A stretch of DNA of 64,000 nucleotides from positions 1,240,001 through 1,304,000 of the forward strand of contig OY760942.1 of the NCBI GenBank assembly GCA_963664065.1. Direction: 5' to 3'. The notes under the pieces are model-generated. The model searched no databases, had not been told where the DNA came from, and saw only the letters and a program-made list of their open reading frames with translations. Shown here one piece after another: positions 62,837 through 64,000 of this stretch. The stretch's first letter is position 1; each line of letters opens with the position of its first letter. The position numbers and the translations under genes were made by a program. The stretch comes from JABDJL01 sp963664065. Its GTDB lineage: Bacteria > Pseudomonadota > Gammaproteobacteria > Xanthomonadales > SZUA-36.

Positions 62837-64000
62837 ATGAAAACAACCTCACTGCTGATAACAGCCCTGAGCGCCACACTATACACCTATGTATTGGCAG
62901 CGACAGGTTTGCTGCTTATAACATCTGCAGGCGCAATGGCCCAGTCCAGGACGGATGCGGATATGCTCCTGGCCCGTGCATCCCATGCCCGCCTGGTCGA
63001 TGGGGATATCGAAGACGCGATCTCTATTTACCGGCAGTTGGCTATGTCCTCTTCCGCCAGTCGTTTTCACGTGGCAACAGCGTTGGTGGGGTTGGGTGAC
63101 AGCTACCAGCTGACTGGTTCCACCGAATCGGTACCGGCTTACGAGCGAGTTCTGTCGGAATTTGGAGATCAGCCCGCTCCATTTCAGCAGGCAAGCAGCA
63201 AGCTCAGATTATTGTTGGCCAGTAACACAGCTGCGGGTGTGACTGTAAATGCTACAGGCCAGCACGTCCTGTTGATGTCAGAAGTGCCGCGATTTTCTAC
63301 GTCTTTACCGCGGATATATGATTTTTCCCCGGACGGTGCGCGCATGGTTTTCCATGCACCAGCCACCGCGGAGCGCAAAGCACGATTTCCGAACTTGGTG
63401 AGAGAACTTTACATCCAGGACACCAGAGGCTCGGTGCGCCGGCCGGTAATGGATAATGCGGCTGATTGGGAATTCATAAACCTGCCGCGATGGTCTCCGG
63501 ATGGGAATAGAATGCTTTATACGGCATTCAAGGGCATTGGCGACGACGGTTCGCGTCAACTCTATAAGCATGATTTTCTCACTGGAGAATCACGGCAAAT
63601 TGTCAATCTGGAGCAATTCAATAGCGAGGCGTTGCGGGGGCTGAACTGGATGCCTGACGGCAGGAGCTTTGTGACTTTGTGGTACGACGGTGTCCGGCGT
63701 TTCAGCCTTGATGGTGATCTCATCAGGCATTATGAGCAGAAAGTCGATCACATGACGATGATTGGCAATGTTTCTCCTGATGGCCGTTTCCTTTTGTATC
63801 ACCGGGTTGATCCGGACAAGGAAGATCACGAAGAAATGGATCTCTGGATGCTGGACCTGGAAAACGGTACCAGCAGGCAGCTTAGCTCTGAATCCGGCTA
63901 TGAAGGTTGGCCAGTATGGAGCAAAGATGGCAGCCATATTTACTATGTTTCAGGTCCGAGGGATGCACATAATGTTTTCAGGCGCAAATTTGACTCAAAT
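62837..64000 (+). CDS. Exported TolB-like beta-propeller protein, 3' end beyond the window
   Basis: The frame from ATG 62837 stays open to the last base (388 codons, no stop). It starts with a signal-like segment (YVLAATGLLLITSAGAMAQ), then a helical TPR-like part (LARASHARLVDGDIEDAISI, then YRQLAMSSSASRFHVATALV), and then WD40/TolB-type blades: FSPDGARMVFHAPA, RWSPDGNRMLYTAFKG, WMPDGRSFVTLWYDG, VSPDGRFLLYHRVD and WSKDGSHIYYVSGP. Proteins of this type act in the periplasm as scaffolds or as part of prolyl-peptidase-like enzymes. The remaining part and hence the final domain are unknown. Confidence 0.8.
   Translation, partial: MKTTSLLITALSATLYTYVLAATGLLLITSAGAMAQSRTDADMLLARASHARLVDGDIEDAISIYRQLAMSSSASRFHVATALVGLGDSYQLTGSTESVPAYERVLSEFGDQPAPFQQASSKLRLLLASNTAAGVTVNATGQHVLLMSEVPRFSTSLPRIYDFSPDGARMVFHAPATAERKARFPNLVRELYIQDTRGSVRRPVMDNAADWEFINLPRWSPDGNRMLYTAFKGIGDDGSRQLYKHDFLTGESRQIVNLEQFNSEALRGLNWMPDGRSFVTLWYDGVRRFSLDGDLIRHYEQKVDHMTMIGNVSPDGRFLLYHRVDPDKEDHEEMDLWMLDLENGTSRQLSSESGYEGWPVWSKDGSHIYYVSGPRDAHNVFRRKFDSN

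Noticed and set aside
1..64000. tRNA or rRNA genes
   Set aside because: No stretch showed the tRNA box motifs with a CCA-side acceptor stem or conserved rRNA segments on reading both strands; a covariance search could still find one.

Overview
The window looks like a piece of a proteobacterial genome, most likely a marine or host-associated gammaproteobacterium. The evidence is the set of chromosomal genes in the right third: an MtrA/MtrB outer-membrane electron conduit, a fused alpha/beta hydrolase-OsmC protein, gcvT-gcvH, purC, djlA, rpe, a cyanophycin-synthetase-like ligase and a class GN-type sortase relic. The assignment rests on protein recognition by eye, so genus and family cannot be given. 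No rRNA, tRNA or CRISPR array was found.

Layout. (1) 1-1.8 kb: a glycine-rich gene relic, a truncated IS3-family element and a Sel1-repeat gene cut by that element. (2) 2.5-22.8 kb: a very GC-rich block with a single-polypeptide sensor kinase-response regulator (GAF-PAS-HisKA-HATPase-REC-winged helix), read divergently from a giant type V secreted adhesin of about 5,700 residues (Calx-beta, Ig-like, fibronectin III and cadherin repeats, C-terminal autotransporter barrel). Four 11-bp phased repeats lie between them and probably bind the regulator. The adhesin is split in two by a one-base loss that can be located exactly from its repeat period. (3) 22.8-33.1 kb: the early region of a prophage without structural genes. 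A tightly coupled leftward operon (replication relic, small genes, VRR-NUC nuclease, Mor-like activator, membrane protein) faces a rightward arm (YqaJ exonuclease, small genes, Xis, Int). It is broken by an IS1595-family element, a complete 1.5-kb IS3-family element and foreign sequence between them. (4) 33.1-41.9 kb: a decayed defence island with a GIY-YIG/DUF4357 gene (two frameshifts), a TIR-domain start, an intact HTH-Res-Mod type III-like restriction system and the 3' end of a methyltransferase-HNH gene. A 0.5-kb palindromic element with a nested hairpin sits inside it. (5) 42.3-64 kb: ordinary chromosome, with a sensor kinase/regulator pair and two secreted proteins at the right edge; the last gene runs off the window.

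The most general observation is that at least a dozen recognisable genes carry one-base indels or single stop codons, several in short homopolymers: adhesin, MtrA, cyanophycin-synthetase-like ligase, cupredoxin-CARDB protein, sensor kinase, GIY-YIG protein, DUF885 peptidase, methyltransferase-HNH and phage genes. Core genes such as gcvT, gcvH, purC and rpe are intact. This points either to uncorrected indel errors in the assembly or to a genome losing accessory genes; raw reads would decide. Where a gene is broken, the whole gene is annotated and the lesion stated.
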